NCBI GenBank assembly: GCA_033977485.1
Contig: CM066991.1
Location: 36,329,850-36,393,849, forward strand
Source of the DNA: Hydrangea macrophylla
Lineage: Eukaryota; Streptophyta; Magnoliopsida; Cornales; Hydrangeaceae
Direction: 5' to 3'
Length of the DNA: 64,000 nucleotides
The translations under genes and the position numbers were made by a program. Below, piece by piece: positions 1 to 12,184 of this stretch (the first letter of the stretch is position 1; every line of letters begins with the position of its first letter). The notes beneath the pieces were generated by a model that worked only from the letters and a program-made list of their open reading frames with translations, did not search any database and was not told the origin of the DNA.

Positions 1-466
1 ATCAAAGCAGCCATATCCACAGTCTGTGTTCATAAACGTCTCAAGATTAAGAACACGTACCTTATACAAGTTATGAGTTCCTATCGACTGATTGACAGCC
101 TTGAGTGTCGATAGGAAAGCTCAGGTCCGTCAATGCACTATAAGCACTAGCATGTTAACTAAGAGTTAAACTCTAGTGATTGAGATTAATCACTCCATCC
201 AATGGTAGTTAATCATGGTACAGTGTAAACCTGATGAGATATCCAGTTTCATCATCCACTGTGACATATTCTGAGTAACAAAGAATAGTAATACGTATCT
301 CACTTGTATGTATCTCATACATACACGAATTACTTACTATGATGCTTAAGGATAAACAATCATCTCATGAAAGAAACATACATAATGAAATGTAAAGCTG
401 ATATCCATATGTTAAAAAGTCAATGTCTCATACATAAAGTAATGATTTGAGGGCACAAACCCAACA
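1..466 (-). repeat. 3' LTR of copia-1 (partial, cut by window start)
   Basis: This stretch matches 7186-7651 almost base for base; I counted about ten differences by eye over 466 bp, roughly 98% identity. On the minus strand it begins with TGTTGGG directly after a purine-rich tract (about 467-480), as a 3' LTR does. If it is as long as its partner, about 1 kb of it lies to the left of the window. The high LTR similarity implies a fairly recent insertion. Confidence 0.9.
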
Positions 467-480
467 AACTCCCACTTGCA
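467..480 (-). other. Polypurine tract of copia-1
   Basis: Read on the minus strand, the purine-rich tract ending AAGTGGGAGTT directly precedes the TGTTGGG start of the 3' LTR. It is the expected plus-strand priming site for reverse transcription. Confidence 0.7.
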
Positions 481-481
481 C

Positions 482-3400
482 TCACAACCATACAGGATTA
501 CATCTGAGACCTAGACTATCTAGATGACGATCAAAGACCTTCTGTGGCAAGGCCTTTGTAAATGGATCAGCAAGATTGTCAGCGGTGGCAATCTTGGTGA
601 CAGTCACATCTCCACGTTGAACAATATCTCGGATAAGATGATATTTCCGCTCTACGTGCTTTCCCTTTCCATGGTTCCTTGGCTCCTTGGACTGAGCCAC
701 TACCCCACTATTATCACAATAAAGCGTAATAGGTGACAGCGACGATGGTACCACCTCGAGCTCCATAAGGAACTTCTTGAGCCAAATAGCTTCCTTTGTG
801 ACTTTACAAGCAGCCATATACTCAGCTTTTGTAGTTGAGTCTGCAATGCATTTCTGCTTAATGCTCCTCCAACTGACAGCACCACCTCCCAAGGTAAAGA
901 GATGACCGGACGTCGACTTCCTCGAATCTTTATCTGACATAAAGTCTGAGTCAGTGTATCCTACTGGAATTAACTCACTACCACCGTACATAAGCATGTA
1001 ATCTTTAGTCCTTCTCAAGTACTTAAGAATGTGCTTGACGGCTGTCCAGTGCTCTGGACCTGGATTCGACTGATATCTGCTAACCATGCCAACGGCAAAG
1101 CAAATATCTGGTCTAGTGCATAACATCGCATACATAAGACTTCCCACTGCTGAAGCATAGGGAACTCCTATCATGCGATTCCTCTCCTCCTGTGTCTTTG
1201 GACACTGGTCCTTGGAGAACGCTAAACCATGCCTGAAAGGTAACAATCCTTTCTTCGAATTATCCATTGAAAACTTAGTTAGCACCTTATTGATATAACC
1301 AGCTTGAGACAATCCCATTATCTTTCGCTTGCGATCCCGAAAGAGCTTTATCCCAAGAATATAGCTCGCCTCTCCTAGATCCTTCATATCAAAAGTACTA
1401 GCTAGCCAAACCTTGACCGTTGACAATACCGCTACATCATTCCCAATGAGTAGAATATCGTTAACGTAAAGCACAAGAAAGGCCATCACTTTCCCTTCAC
1501 ACTTCTTATATACACAAGGTTCATCCAGATTCTGTATGAAACCAAACGACTTGACCACTTGGTCAAATCGGATGTTCCAACTCCTGGATGCCTGCTTAAG
1601 CCCATAAATGGACTTTTACAGCTTGCATACCAAGTTACCTTTCCGACCAGCTATGAACCCTTCTGGTTGTTGCATATAGATGTCCTCCGCAAGATTGCCA
1701 TTCAAGAATGTAGTCTTGACGTCCATCTGCCAGATCTCATAATCTAGGCTTGCAGCAATGGATAAGAGTATTCTGATAGACTTGAGCATGGCTACCGGCG
1801 AGAAGGTTTCATCATAGTCAATGCCCTCCCTCAGAGTATAACCTTTCGCTACAAGCCTAGCCTTAAAGGTCTCAACCTTTCCATCAGATGCTCTTTTCCT
1901 CTTGTAGACCCACTTACAACCAATGGGTTTAATATTGGCTGGACGTTCTACAAGATCCCAGACCTGATTAGAATCCATAGATTCTAATTCAGCCTTCATA
2001 GCTTTAACCCAATGTTCTGAATCAACATCAGCCATTGCCTCTTCGTATGTGGCAGGATCAGATTCAGATTCTATGGAGACAGCTTCAAAAACTTCTCCTA
2101 AGAACATGTATCTATCAGGCTGGCTGATAATCCTCCCACTACGACGAGGTACCGATGCGGAAATGGGTGAAGAAGTGGTATTTTCTTGATTTATATCGTT
2201 ATCAACTACGGGTTGAACTGAGGGCTCTCCTTCTATCTCTCTAAGATCTATCCTTCCCTTGGGTTTATGGTTCATGATATAGTCATCCTCCAAGAAAACA
2301 ACATTCGTACTAACAAACACTTTTTGCTCTCTTGGATCATAAAAATACCATCCATAAGTACCCTTTGGATGCCCTACGAAGTAACATACTTCCGATCTAG
2401 AATCCAACTTGCTCATCTTTCCTTTCAGCACATGTGCCGGACACCACCATATCCGGAGATGTTGCAAAGAAGGCTTGCGCCCAATCCACATCTCTCGTGG
2501 TGTCCTGGGAATAGATTTGCTTGGTACTAGATTTAGTATGTACGTAGCGGTTTCCAAAGCATAACCCCAAAGGAATAATGGCAACTCTGAATAACTCATC
2601 ATTGACCTAGTTATGTCTAAAAGAGTTCGGTTCCTTCTCTCAGCTACACCATTCTGTTGAGGCGTACCAGGTGCAGTCAACTGTGACAGAATCCCATTCT
2701 GTACGAGGTGATCAATAAACTCATTAGAGAGGTACTCGCCACCTCGATCAGATCAAATGGCCTTGATATGTGTGCCCAATTGCTTCTCCACTTCAGCCCT
2801 AAACTCTTTGAACTTTTCAAAGGCTTCAGACTTGTGCTGCATTAGGTACACATATCCATACCTGGAGTGGTCATCAGTAAATGTTATGAAATACTCATAA
2901 CTACCCCTTGCTCTAATATTTATTGGTCCACACACATCAGTATGAACTAATTCCAATAATGCATTGGTTCTATTGCCCTTTGTGGGAAAGGGCCTTTTGG
3001 TCATCTTACCCTCTAAACAAGACTCACAGACTTCCATTGGTTCGAGAACCAAATAGCCTAAGATCCCTTCTTTGACTAGTCTGCCAATCCTATTTAGATT
3101 GATATGGCCAAGCCTCATGTGCCAAAGCCTTGTTGGATTAGTGGAAGGTCTCTTTCTTTTAGTTGGTACAGTTACCATTGAGTTATTAAGTTCCAAGCAA
3201 GAATCTTTAGAAATATTGGGAGTAATCACATACAAACCATTTGATTTAACACCAGAACATATAAAAGAACTATTTCTTTTAATCACAACTTCAGTTCCAA
3301 AATGAAAAGAATAACCATTATTCAATAAATTAGAAACTGAAATTAAATTACGTCTCATTGAAGGGACGTAAAGTACATCTGATAAAATCAAAATTTTATT

Positions 3401-4471
3401 GTCTAGAAATTCTAAAACTACGACTCCTATAGCAACCGCAGAAACGGTTGCGCTAGAACCTAGAGTAAGTACGATTTTCCCATCACTGCACTTCCTGGTT
3501 GATCTGAACCCCTGCAATGAATTACAGATATGGTTAGTCGCACCAGAATCAATGCACCAAGTGTTTGAAGTATCTGTTATAAAACTTACTTCAATCACAT
3601 GTGATTCAATCATACCTTGAACTCTTGTAGCTAAGAATTCTGGACAGTTCCTCTTCCAGTGGCCCTTCTCACCGCATTGGAAACACTTTCCTTTACCTTG
3701 GCCACCCACCTTCCCTTTGCCCTTACCTTTTCCCTTAGATTTTGCAATCTTAGGGACTGGTCCAACACTTGAACCACCAGTGCTAGCTTTCTTCTTCCCT
3801 TACTTTCCTTTCGGCACAGATCGGGAGGAGGAAGCGCTTTTCTCAACGTTCAAAACATTGACCCCAGGTTTGATCACCCCTTTCGCTGCCAAAAGAGAAC
3901 TCATCAATTTGCTCATTAAAAAATTCATTTGATTCATATTATAGTTAAGTTTAAATTGAGCGAATGAAGGCGACAGCGAATTAAGGATCATATCAACTTG
4001 GGTCTGTGCATCGATGTTGGCACCTAGGGTCTCCAGCTCATTTAAATAACCAATCATTTTTAAAACATGTTCCTTGACTGGAGTCCCTTCCGACATCTTT
4101 GCACTCATTATCTTTTGCATGGCTACTTGTCTGGCAGGCCTGCCATGCTCCCCAAACATCTTTTTCAGGGATGTGATAATGTCACTGGCAGAATCATTCG
4201 ATTGGAATTGGTGTTGCAACACACTAGCCATTGAGGCCAGAATATAGCAACGAGCCATTCCATTCGACTTCTTCCATTTGTCGAACTTGCGTCTGGCAGC
4301 TGCCGAAGCATTTGCCGCGGGTTCTTCGGGGCATGGGGTGGTGAGGACATATATGTGATCCTCCGTAGTTAAAACGATGTCAAGGTTACGTTTCGATTCA
4401 GTGTTGTTGTTTCCAGTTAACTTGTTTTGAGTGAGTATGGTGGCAAGTGGACTAAATGCAGATCCAGACAA
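482..4471 (-). pseudogene. Ty1/copia Gag-Pol polyprotein (copia-1), three in-frame stops
   Basis: One reading frame runs from ATG 4471 to the stop at 482 and holds the whole copia polyprotein, broken only by stops at 3800-3802 (TAA), 2753-2755 (TGA) and 1616-1618 (TAA). The domain order is the copia order. Gag (UBN2 type) covers 4471-3800. A CCHC zinc knuckle (CFQCGEKGHWKRNC) follows near 3690. The aspartic protease motif WCIDSGATNHIC is near 3560. Integrase has its zinc finger and DDE core near 3130-2600, with the TGA just before the SDRGGEY motif. RT lies around 2000-1400 and RNase H around 1000-600. The RT active site reads YVND where the family has YVDD, so a catalytic aspartate is lost (GAC to AAC). 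The element is therefore not autonomous as it stands. The TGA in integrase looks like CGA to TGA, as expected for methylated CpG decay. Confidence 0.93.
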
Positions 4472-6140
4472 TATGATTACTGAAAATCAAACAAACAAAA
4501 TAAATATGGATATCAGGATTTGATAGTTTGAAATAAAAGAATCCTTAAAACTCTTATTTTAAAACAAAGTAGTCGGAATATCAAAACAAAAGAATAAAGC
4601 CTCCGTGTGGAGGTCAATTTTCTATTTTTCGATTAATCAAGACTTGTCCGCTATGCAACTCTTGCAAAAACAAGTTATGACTCCCGATCCCTTTTGATCT
4701 CTAAGTTTCTGAACAATGCCCCGTGTGGGATCCCTTATCCATAGCTTAGCTAGTGTGTACCATTAACTAGGATCCAATCACAACCGTCTCAAGTAGCGCC
4801 TCCGTGTGGTGGTCACCCTCTAACACGTCTGATTGATCCTATCATAAGAAGTTCACATCTAGTAACCAATGAGTAATGCAGCCTCCGTATGGAATGATCA
4901 CCCCTGACGAGATGACACAGAATGCACCACTCATCTTACAGTGAACCGTTAATGGAAGATCGTGGGTGTAATTAATAAGACCCTCTCCCACTAGTTTGAG
5001 TAAAAAGGATTTTGCTTTTTGAGAAAATCTGTTTCTACACACTTCCCATAAACATCTAATGTTTACTAATGTGTTGAAAACAGTTTTTGAATTTTATTTT
5101 AGAAAACTTGTTTTGCGTGCATGCAACAATGTATTATACGCCAATCACAAACCAAGCACATAAAACAAAAAACTAAAATGAAATATAGGCATTCAAACAA
5201 TGCCTCTATCTCCCATGGCTCTATCTCTATAGAACCTCCTTTTGGTTTGATCGCCTCTAGCTAGCTCCATCTTCATGGATAACGGCTCCTTGCTCCATCT
5301 TCATGGATTTTCTAATTCTATTACATTTGTCCTATGCTTCTTTCGAAGTTTACAATTTATCTAGAAATAGAAATAACAACAAAATAAAAGGCTAGGGAAA
5401 CCGGTGCGACTTTCATTTTCGTAGGATTGAAGTCGCAACGCCCTTTACATATGCCTTAAAACCAAACCAAACTTAAATTACAACATGCACCAATCTCAAA
5501 CAATTTAAATACAAATATTCAAATGATTTGGTGCCATGGGAGATAGCGACTAATCTAGCTGTAGAAGGGTTAGTCGTACACGCATCCATATATACATAAC
5601 AAATATATGTAACTGTTGAAACACTTAATTGATTCACACAGTATATAAACTCTTTACATACTGAATTAGAACTTAAAACAGCATCTTACTTCTCTGTCAC
5701 AGTTCGATCGATCGAAGACCGTTCGATCGATTGAACACTATTCAATCGCTTGAACATCCTGTTTCACAGAATATTTTTAAAATTTTATAGAATATTTTAA
5801 AATTAAAGTTTTTAATTTCAAAACTCTTAAAAACTGTGAAATAGAGAACCTGACAAAGTATCTGTCTCGATCGATCTAACTTCATTCGATCGATCGAATA
5901 CCAGAAGGTTTCGATCGATCGAAGACTGTTCGATCGCTTGAGAACAGTATGTTCGATCGATCGAAATATGTTCGATCGATCGAACCCACCTTGCATCCTA
6001 TGCAATCACAGATTTGTATACTGCTGCGATAACACTGCAGAAACAGATCTGTGATAATGCAGTTTCAAAAACAGTTCTAAAATCAACAAGCAAATCAAAA
6101 TAGTGTTCCAAAAACGCATCTATAGATCCAAACGAGCGTG
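4472..6140 (-). other. copia-1 untranslated leader
   Basis: About 1.7 kb separates the primer binding site from the gag start, and I see no coding sequence in it. It holds several short similar blocks (for example GCCTCCGTGTGG near 4600, 4800 and 4880). At 5704-5990 there is an array of TTCGATCGATCGAA-type palindromes, described separately. Confidence 0.6.
5704..5990. repeat. TTCGATCGATCGAA palindrome array in copia-1 leader
   Basis: At least eight perfect or near-perfect copies of a 14-16 bp palindrome (TTCGATCGATCGAA and variants such as TTCGATCGCTTGAA) occur in two blocks, 5704-5757 and 5875-5990. They are separated by AT-rich sequence. A second array lies in the adjacent LTR at 6537-6645. 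Confidence 0.8.
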
Positions 6141-6152
6141 GCTCTGATACCA
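6141..6152 (-). other. Primer binding site of copia-1 (initiator tRNA-Met type)
   Basis: Read on the minus strand this is TGGTATCAGAGC, the classical plant copia primer site complementary to the 3' end of initiator tRNA-Met. It lies five bases inside the 5' LTR. Confidence 0.9.
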
Positions 6153-6500
6153 ATTATTGGAAAAACCGGTTTAAGTTCTAAGTTTAAACGCGCAGCGGAA
6201 AAATCAAGTTATAAAACTTAATGGTAGCCCAGGATCTACTACTCGTCAATTCCATAGATGCGTACAAGAGGGGACAAGAATTTATACCTTAGTGTCTTGA
6301 ACCCAATTCTGAAATCTTCAACTTCCAACAACCTCCACTAGATGGCCTTCACTCTTATCACTCCTATGGATGTTCGCAGGAAGGACAAGGGTTGGTGGGA
6401 ACCCTAATGGAGAGGAAGGAGAAGGTTTGGGACTCTAAAACAGTTTCTGCAGCTTCTGACGTTCAAAACGACGAACTTCTTTTCCAGAACGCAGCTGCCC

Positions 6501-6509
6501 TATTTATAG
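6501..6509 (-). promoter_or_regulatory. TATA box of copia-1 5' LTR
   Basis: TATAAATAGGG on the minus strand is the best TATA match in the LTR. It is preceded (at higher coordinates) by the palindrome array at 6537-6645, about 30 to 140 bp upstream, where activator sites normally sit. Confidence 0.6.
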
Positions 6510-6536
6510 ATTCCCAAAACCGACCTAGACTTCGAC

Positions 6537-6645
6537 CGATCGAAGTGACTTCGATCGATCGAACCTTCGATCGATCGAACCATTCTCGATCGATCGAACC
6601 TGCCATGACTTCAATCGATCGAACATACTTCAATCGATCGAACTT
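6537..6645. repeat. TTCGATCGATCGAA palindrome array in copia-1 U3
   Basis: Six copies of the CGATCGATCGAA palindrome lie within about 110 bp, directly upstream of the LTR TATA box. They are the same motif as in the leader array and in the LTR of gypsy-B. Confidence 0.8.
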
Positions 6646-7651
6646 GTCTTGACAGCTTCCTCAAGTGTCTTTCCAAGTATCCTGGTGGAGCTAAGAGTGG
6701 GACCTCCTAGGCTCTTTATTGTTGGCTCAGATCAGTTGATTAATTCCCATGACCAAACTCTTTGATCAGCAAATTAATCGACTGATAAGTTAACGTTTAC
6801 TCCACTATAAAACGATAACTGAACTCCAACGCAAAAGAACATATCCGAAGCGATAACTAGACTTGTATGGTGTACTAATGTCCCTCTATCGTTAGCATTC
6901 GTAATCATATTCAGGTAGTCGGATAACTGTTACTGTCAACCTGAATCATGATTACTTCTTGTATTCCTTGAGTCCCATTCACCTCTCATGATTACCAAAC
7001 ATGTTGATAACTCTTATCAACAAGACTGCAGTATTCAGTAATCGACTTGGTGACATTCTCAAGGGAATGCTTACTCTGAAACAGAGGGTAGATTCTATCT
7101 TGACAATTTATGTTCACAACCCTATGAATATGACATACCCAAGATACCCAGGTGTTGATCTTCTATAGACCTCACTGATTGGTAAATCAAAGTAGCCATA
7201 TCCACAGTCTGTGTTCATGAACGTCTCAAGATTAAGAACACGTACCTTATACAAGTTATGAGTTCCTATCGACTGATTAACAGCCTTGAGTGTCAATAGG
7301 AAAGCTCAGGTCCGTCAATGCACTATAAGCACTAGCATGTTAACTAAGAGTTAAACTCTAGTGATTGAGATTAATCACTCCATCCAATGGTAGTTAATCA
7401 TGCTACAGTGTAAACCTGATGAGATATCCAGTTTCATCATCCACTGTGACACATTCTAAGTAACAAAGAATAGTAATACGTATCTCACTTGTATGTATCT
7501 CATACATACACGAATTACTTACTATGATACTTAAGGATAAACAATCATCTCATGAAAGAAACATACATAATGAAATGTAAAGCTGATATCCATATATTAA
7601 AAAGTCAATGTCTCATACATAAAGTAATGATTTGAGGGCACAAACCCAACA

Positions 7652-8437
7652 GTATGTTCTTGATCTTCTAAGTGAGACTAGAATGTTTGGAAGTAGAGTA
7701 TCTCCTATTGAGTTCAACCAAAAACTAAGTGACGATTGCAGTGGAGCAATGGTTGACAGGGGATATATCAAAGACATGTTGGGAAGCTTATTTATCTCTC
7801 CTATACACGTCCTGATATTGCCTTTACCGTAAGTGTGGTAAGTCAGTTCATGCATACATCTCGGGGATCACATATGGATGCAGTTTATCGAATCTTGAGG
7901 TATCTTAAGTCTGCTCCTGATAAAGGTTTATACTTCAGGAAATATAATCATCTCAGAGTTGAGGCATACACTGATGCCAATTGGGCAGGTTCTGTGACAG
8001 ATGGGCGGTCTACTTTAGGATACTGCACTTTTGTAGGAGGCAACCATGTTAGTTGGAGGAGCAAGAAACAAAATGTGGTTGCTAGATTAAGTGCTAAAGC
8101 TGAATTTAGAGCTATGACTCAAGGTGTATGTGAGCTCCTATGGGTCAAGTTATTGTTGAAAGACTTGAAACTAGAGATTGGTGATTCAATGAAGTTGTAC
8201 TGTGATAGTAAGGCTGCCATTAGTATTGCACACAATCCAGTACAACATGACAGGACTAAGCATATTGAGGTTGACAGGCATTTCATCAAAGAGAATCTGA
8301 GTAACAAAACTATATACACTCCATTTGTGAAAAGCTGTGATCAACTAGCGGATATTCATACTAAGGGAGTTGGGTCTAGATAGTTTCATGATGTGTTAAG
8401 CAAGCTGGGATTAAGGGACATTTTTGTACCAGCTTGA
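7652..8437 (+). pseudogene. copia-2 RT/RNase H C-terminal fragment
   Basis: The plus-strand sequence starts abruptly in copia RT (YVLDLLSETRMFG) right at the copia-1 LTR edge. It continues through the RT thumb and RNase H (AYTDANWAGS, SAKAEF, LYCDSKAAISIAHN, DQLADIHTKG) to a stop at about 8437. A one-base frameshift near 7760 separates the first part from the second, and a TAG at 8381-8383 breaks the C-terminus. Gag, protease, integrase and the RT core should lie left of the window, beyond copia-1's other LTR. It is the older host of a nested insertion in the opposite orientation. Confidence 0.9.
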
Positions 8438-8444
8438 GGGGGAG
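8436..8444 (+). other. Polypurine tract of copia-2
   Basis: GAGGGGGAG follows the end of the polyprotein and directly precedes a TGT that would open the 3' LTR. This is standard for plant copia elements. Confidence 0.75.
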
Positions 8445-8590
8445 TGTTTTTCATTTTCATGTTTATTTAAGTTATGTTTAGTCTATGGGTCTTATTGTAA
8501 TATTTGGTTCTTGTTAAAGGGTGGAGCACATTGTTTAACCCTAAGCTTCACAAAATATCTTGTTAACAGTTATATTAGCTGATTGTCCAC
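8445..8590 (+). repeat. Start of copia-2 3' LTR (truncated)
   Basis: The sequence after the polypurine tract starts with TG and is AT-rich, like a short copia LTR. It appears to be cut near 8590 by the next insertion. No second copy is in the window, so its length is unproven. Confidence 0.5.
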
Positions 8591-8900
8591 AAACACACTA
8601 GATAAATAAAAGAGTAACTTAAGCGGAAGTGTAAACTGGATATACATCAAAGATTACTAGCTATTATATCCGAGTTTGTAGTTTTAAAAGATAAAAGAAC
8701 AAAAGAGATTAAGGCATTGGACGCCGTTTACATCTTTAAATGTAAAGACAAAAGGAAGTGTAAGATTGTTAAAGTAAGGCATGTGACGCCAATTTACAAC
8801 GTAGTACGAATAGACAAAAACTATAAAGAACAACTAAGTCTTCTTTCTTGAAGCTACGCCTCTAATTGGCGTAGCCGTGACCTTCAGCATTGTAGGCCTC
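8591..8900. repeat. Left part of an LTR-like sequence split by the Tat element
   Basis: This is non-coding sequence directly left of the Tat element. Its last five bases, GCCTC, are repeated at 29725-29729 on the other side, so 8900 and 29730 were once adjacent. I see no gene. Its right half (29725-31500) has LTR-like organisation, so I infer a solo LTR or remnant; the outer left edge is not resolved. Confidence 0.4.
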
Positions 8901-11040
8901 TGTGGATATCGCAATTTTTCTTACCCACAGCTTCTCTTTTAAAATTCTTTTAAATTTCAAAACAAATGAGTCGCCACTTAATTTTTAAAAGGAAAATTAA
9001 GAAACCACTTTTAAAGCAAACTGATCTTTTTAGAAACATACTCGGGATCCAGCAGCGATATTAAACGTGCAATGCATACAAACACATGTCTGGGTGTAAA
9101 ATTGCAATTGATAAAATATCATTCAAAAAAACACATATTCCAAGTAGCAAGCAATATGAGATGCAATAGGGAACAAGAGAACTTACTCGGGATCCAGCAG
9201 CGATATTAAACGTGCAATGCATACAAACAAAAGAAAATCTTAAAAAGAGTCTCTAATCACATGTATTTACATAAAGCAAATCCTAATTCTACGGTGTCGC
9301 GCATGAGGTTGAAAAATCAATAAAATCAAGAAATTAAGATAAACTACAGAGGGGTCCTAGAAATCATACCTTAATAGCACTGCAAAACAAAAGGTTAGTC
9401 CATATGCTTCACATAATAATATGATATCAAACAATCAATCCTTATTCTCTAGCTTAGATCTAGCAAGCATGAAATCCAACTTTATTCAAGTAGCTAGTTC
9501 TAATCATAAAATAAGCATTAATGTATATGAATGAATGAATGTGAACAAGAATAAGACATGGATTTATTCACTAATTTGGGTCACTTAGCCTCTGGATTTA
9601 AGCTAAATTATCATTATTCAAATTATGATTTGGGTCCCAAGACATTAGGAGATCAATTGAGTTGAAAAAAATAAGATTAGACAAAGCAGTAGCAGTCTTT
9701 TATGAATTACAGAGAACAGACCAGATCTTAAAAAATGGAAAAACCATACTTCCAACGGTTGGATCTTAATGGTGTTTGGATATGATATGCCTCTGTGAGT
9801 CTAGTTTATAATCCAAAAAGAAAATCAAGGTTTGAACGGTTAGATCTCCGGGAATATGGAAAACACTAGACATCACTCAGGAATCTGCAACTCTCTGTCC
9901 AGAGATCTTGTACGATTTTCTAAAAATAGTAAAAAGATGAGAAACGCTTAGATCTTTTTAGGGGATCTTCCTAACACGTTAAGGTACCTAGAAAGAATTA
10001 TTTTGGGTCACCAATACGTTATTAAGGTTCTGATTTACTCATTTCAAAAGAGTGTTACTGTTGTGAAACTCTAGACAGATTGTAGTGGCTTCACAAAACT
10101 CATGACCAAATCACTTTAAACATGAAATCTCATTAAAACAAAAATTACAGTGGTAAAACATTGTGTTATTAACTTTTTTCCGTTGGTTTCACTTGATTCC
10201 AACGGTTAGATTTCGAACCAAAAATCTTTGATCAAAACCGGTTTATGAATCCACTATTTCGTTGTCAAATTCAACTCTTATTTGTTAACCCCAACTATTA
10301 AACCATGAAGTTGGACTTAAACTAGACCATTTTCTCCTACCATTTGATGGTCATTGGAGACTAAAGACCTTTATATTTGTAGATTTCAAATGAAGTATGA
10401 ATAGACTTCATGGAATCTCAAGATGATGAATCCAAACCATGAAGATAGCCTTAGACTCAAAACCACTTTCTCCTACCATTTGATGGTCATGGGAGATGGA
10501 GATATTACTAATGCTCATGAGTCTCAAGGGAATATAGAAAGGATTCCATGAAATATCAAACTAGAGGACCCAAGTCATAAGTATGGACTTGGATCCATCT
10601 ATTTGCTTATAAAATGAAGTGATGGTCAACTTTGACACCCATGTGAAGTGTAAGCTTATATGAGCTTCAAAACATCAAACTCAAGAGCTTTCAAGGGAGA
10701 TATTGAGGATCTCCAAGAATCTCAAGAGAAAAACATGAACAAAAAAATAGAGGAAAGACCAAAAACTAGGAAACAAGGACTTCCATGTTTACTTAACAAA
10801 ACTCTAAAACTTAATCAAGAAAAATTAAATGACTTGAATATTAGAGGCTCAAAAGAAAACACAACTAAGGTTAGAGGATCACCTCCAAGACTATCCTCAA
10901 ATTTCTATGTTTTCTTGAAGTCCTTCCAAGTTCTTCTTGAAGCTCTCCAAAACTCTCTATCCTCTCAAAATATGTATGGTGATAGTGATCTCTAGGTATT
11001 TCTTGTATGTGTTGTCCCCCCTACCAAAGAAAGATCCTCC

Positions 11041-11050
11041 TTCTTTTATA
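11041..11050 (-). promoter_or_regulatory. TATA box, Tat 3' LTR
   Basis: TATAAAAGAA on the minus strand, identical to the one in the 5' LTR, marks the U3/R side of the LTR. The U3 palindrome clusters lie about 110 to 440 bp upstream. Confidence 0.6.
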
Positions 11051-11157
11051 GACCAAAATTAACAAGTATTTTCAGTGAATTCGGAGTAAAAGACAGGTAT
11101 AAATGTCTCATTTGGTGGTACAATACGTACTTCCAGAAAATAGACAGACTGTTGCAC

Positions 11158-11480
11158 AGGGCGGCAGTCAAAAATCTTTTACGGCAGTCCGTGGATGCCA
11201 CAACGGCACTCCGTGAATGCCGCTGCGGCATTCCATGACTGCTGCGCGGCACTCATTGAGAGCCACGGAAAATTATTAACAGCCGCGTTTTAGTCAGCCT
11301 CACTTTATCAGTTTTTTTGTTTTTATCTGCATATACATACATATTGTACCACAAAATACGGACTATTAAAGCAAACGGCATTCAAAAATTGTCGGCGGCA
11401 CTCAGTAAATGCCGGACCGGTATTCTGTGACTGCCGTTCGGCACTCACCGAATGCCGTTCGGCACTCACTGAGTGCCGCA
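11158..11480. repeat. Two clusters of GC-rich palindromes in 3' LTR U3
   Basis: Tandem degenerate units of about 25 bp have the form CGGCANTC, 2-4 bases, GANTGCCG. They fall in two clusters, 11158-11260 and 11376-11480. A perfect 19-bp example is at 11460-11478. Each unit can fold as a hairpin. Confidence 0.8.
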
Positions 11481-11765
11481 AAATATTTCCGCATGCCGTT
11501 TTTTGTTGAACTTCCCCTTTTAGGTCTTTTCTTTCCTCCTTTTTCTTAAAGATACTTATTTTCGAAGATCTTTTCCAAAAATGGTGTTTTTATACCTGAA
11601 TTTTCCTAAATACCTGGTATTTACTTCTTTTTGTGAAATTTTATTGCGCTTGGAGAACTTTCTGAAGAGCTTGGAATACTTCGAATCTTTCAGTCCTTAT
11701 CATCACTAGATTTGGAGGTGACACTCTCCTAAATTCGATGTTTGGTCAAAATTGGGGTGTCTACA

Positions 11766-11780
11766 GTTTGCCCCTCTTCA
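11766..11780 (-). other. Polypurine tract of Tat element
   Basis: On the minus strand GAAGAGGGGCAAAC directly precedes the 3' LTR start TGTAGACACC. The core AGGGGCAAACT recurs at 18204-18214 and 18251-18261. Confidence 0.7.
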
Positions 11781-11945
11781 ACAGAGCTTGTGGAGCAACG
11801 TGTTTTACAAGTGAATGTCGAAGCTTGTGTGAAGACAAGCCTTTGACCAAACTGTCGGATTTAGGTAAAAACAAAAAAACAAAATGCGTTGCAAAAGAGA
11901 ACATGCGTGCGACAATGGTTCACGCTGGTCGTGCTCAATAGTGAG

Positions 11946-11987
11946 CTGCCTATGTATCCCATCAGAAATCAGACCAAGACGTAGTTC
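11946..11987. other. Conserved non-coding block, copy 1
   Basis: TGCCTATGTATCCC, then AATCA, then CGTAGTTC. The same three blocks with almost the same spacing (33-34 bp between first and last) occur at 18425-18466, with a weaker copy at 18320-18362. The role is unknown; it lies about 170 bp inside the polypurine tract. Confidence 0.6.
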
Positions 11988-12184
11988 AGGTACGGGGTCG
12001 AACACACACAAACGCAAGTAGTCACACGGATGGATGCACCTATCCTATCGTGATGCGCATGCTATGTAATGGTATCCATGAATGGACCTGGTTATGTAAG
12101 CATTCCGCTTATCATGTCTTATCTACGTATGACACACATTATGTGACACGTTAGTCAGAGAAGATTTCCTAATTTTCTGACTGA

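Larger units (their letters stand above)
6158..7651 (-). repeat. 5' LTR of copia-1
   Basis: This 1494-bp LTR has TG...CA ends on both strands. Its right part matches 1-466, and its inner end sits beside the primer site. A TATA box (TATAAATA, minus strand) is at 6501-6509, with the palindrome array just upstream at 6537-6645 in U3. It abuts copia-2 sequence at 7652; the first bases there, GTATG, are the expected target duplication, and its partner lies left of the window. Confidence 0.9.
8901..11765 (-). repeat. 3' LTR of Tat element
   Basis: This 2865-bp LTR is paired with 26737-29724. It differs from its partner mainly near 9041-9087, where a 46-bp block copied from 9183-9227 replaces a longer stretch present in the other LTR (about 26877-27060). 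A TATA box is at 11041-11050, and two palindrome clusters (11158-11260, 11376-11480) lie in U3. A plus-strand ORF at 10660-10995 occurs in both LTRs but resembles nothing I know. Confidence 0.93.
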
